5,332 nucleotides of DNA, from contig JAEDMN010000220.1 in the NCBI GenBank assembly GCA_016302985.1, positions 1 through 5,332 of the forward strand, written 5' to 3'. This document shows, in pieces, positions 5,281-5,332 of the stretch. A program made the position numbers and the translations under genes. The notes under the pieces were generated by a model. It had not been told where the DNA came from. It searched no databases and saw only the letters and a program-made list of their open reading frames with translations. Numbering within the stretch: the stretch's first letter is position 1; every line of letters begins with the position of its first letter. Source of the stretch: Kiritimatiellia bacterium (lineage in GTDB: Bacteria; Verrucomicrobiota; Kiritimatiellia; RFP12; UBA1067).

Positions 5281-5332
5281 TTACTTGTTCTTGTGGCGCT
5301 GCGCCTTCATGCGCTTGTCGTATTTATGCTTC
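5281..5332 (-). CDS. C-terminal end of a small, very basic protein (possibly ribosome-associated)
   Basis: The last 16 codons before a TAA at 5283-5281 read KHKYDKRMKAQRHKNK; the gene continues beyond the right edge. Ten of 16 residues are Lys, Arg or His. This resembles the tails of very short bacterial proteins of the AURKAIP1/COX24 (mS38-like) type and, less closely, ribosomal protein bS21. A coding reading is supported by the intrinsic terminator placed directly after the stop. Too little is in view to choose a family. Confidence 0.6.
   Translation of the reverse strand, partial: KHKYDKRMKAQRHKNK

Overview
The window is very GC-rich (clearly above 60% by eye) from about position 780 to the right end and noticeably less so from 1 to about 780. 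All convincing genes lie on the minus strand. Three things suggest an uncultured member of the PVC superphylum, perhaps Kiritimatiellota or Lentisphaerota: the codon use, the pairing of a eukaryote-type Ser/Thr kinase with an ECF-like sigma factor, and a membrane-anchored squalene-cyclase-repeat (alpha/alpha-barrel) protein. This assignment is inferred from gene content and no marker gene confirms it.

Right end, read in the direction of transcription (right to left): the last 16 codons of a very basic small protein (5281-5332) are followed by an intrinsic terminator (5232-5259). Directly after it is a promoter with an extended -10 element (5207-5215), placed so close to the kinase ATG (5200) that the transcript should have little or no leader.

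Centre: a four-gene cluster. A Ser/Thr kinase with one C-terminal membrane segment (4205-5200) overlaps by 4 nt a sigma-70 family sigma factor starting at GTG (3615-4208). That gene overlaps by 4 nt an exported protein with two copies of a STN/secretin-N0-like domain (2530-3618). After a 75-nt gap comes a 531-aa protein with a cytoplasmic N-terminus, one membrane helix, a Pro/Glu-rich linker and an alpha/alpha-barrel of squalene-cyclase repeats (859-2454). Its strong Shine-Dalgarno sequence can be locked in a hairpin (2464-2491). My reading is a transmembrane signalling module: the kinase would control the sigma factor, and the two envelope proteins would be input sensors or output effectors. 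The cluster layout is seen directly; the joint function is inference.

Left end: a dead gene for an AAA_14/DUF4143-type ATPase (about 238-655), with its start missing, its middle deleted and its two surviving pieces in different frames. Next to it lie a 61/62-bp tandem repeat (58-206) and an AT-rich patch with a recurring CTACCAAAA word (661-734). This part looks like an eroding accessory region beside the conserved cluster. I found no tRNA, rRNA, CRISPR array or insertion sequence.
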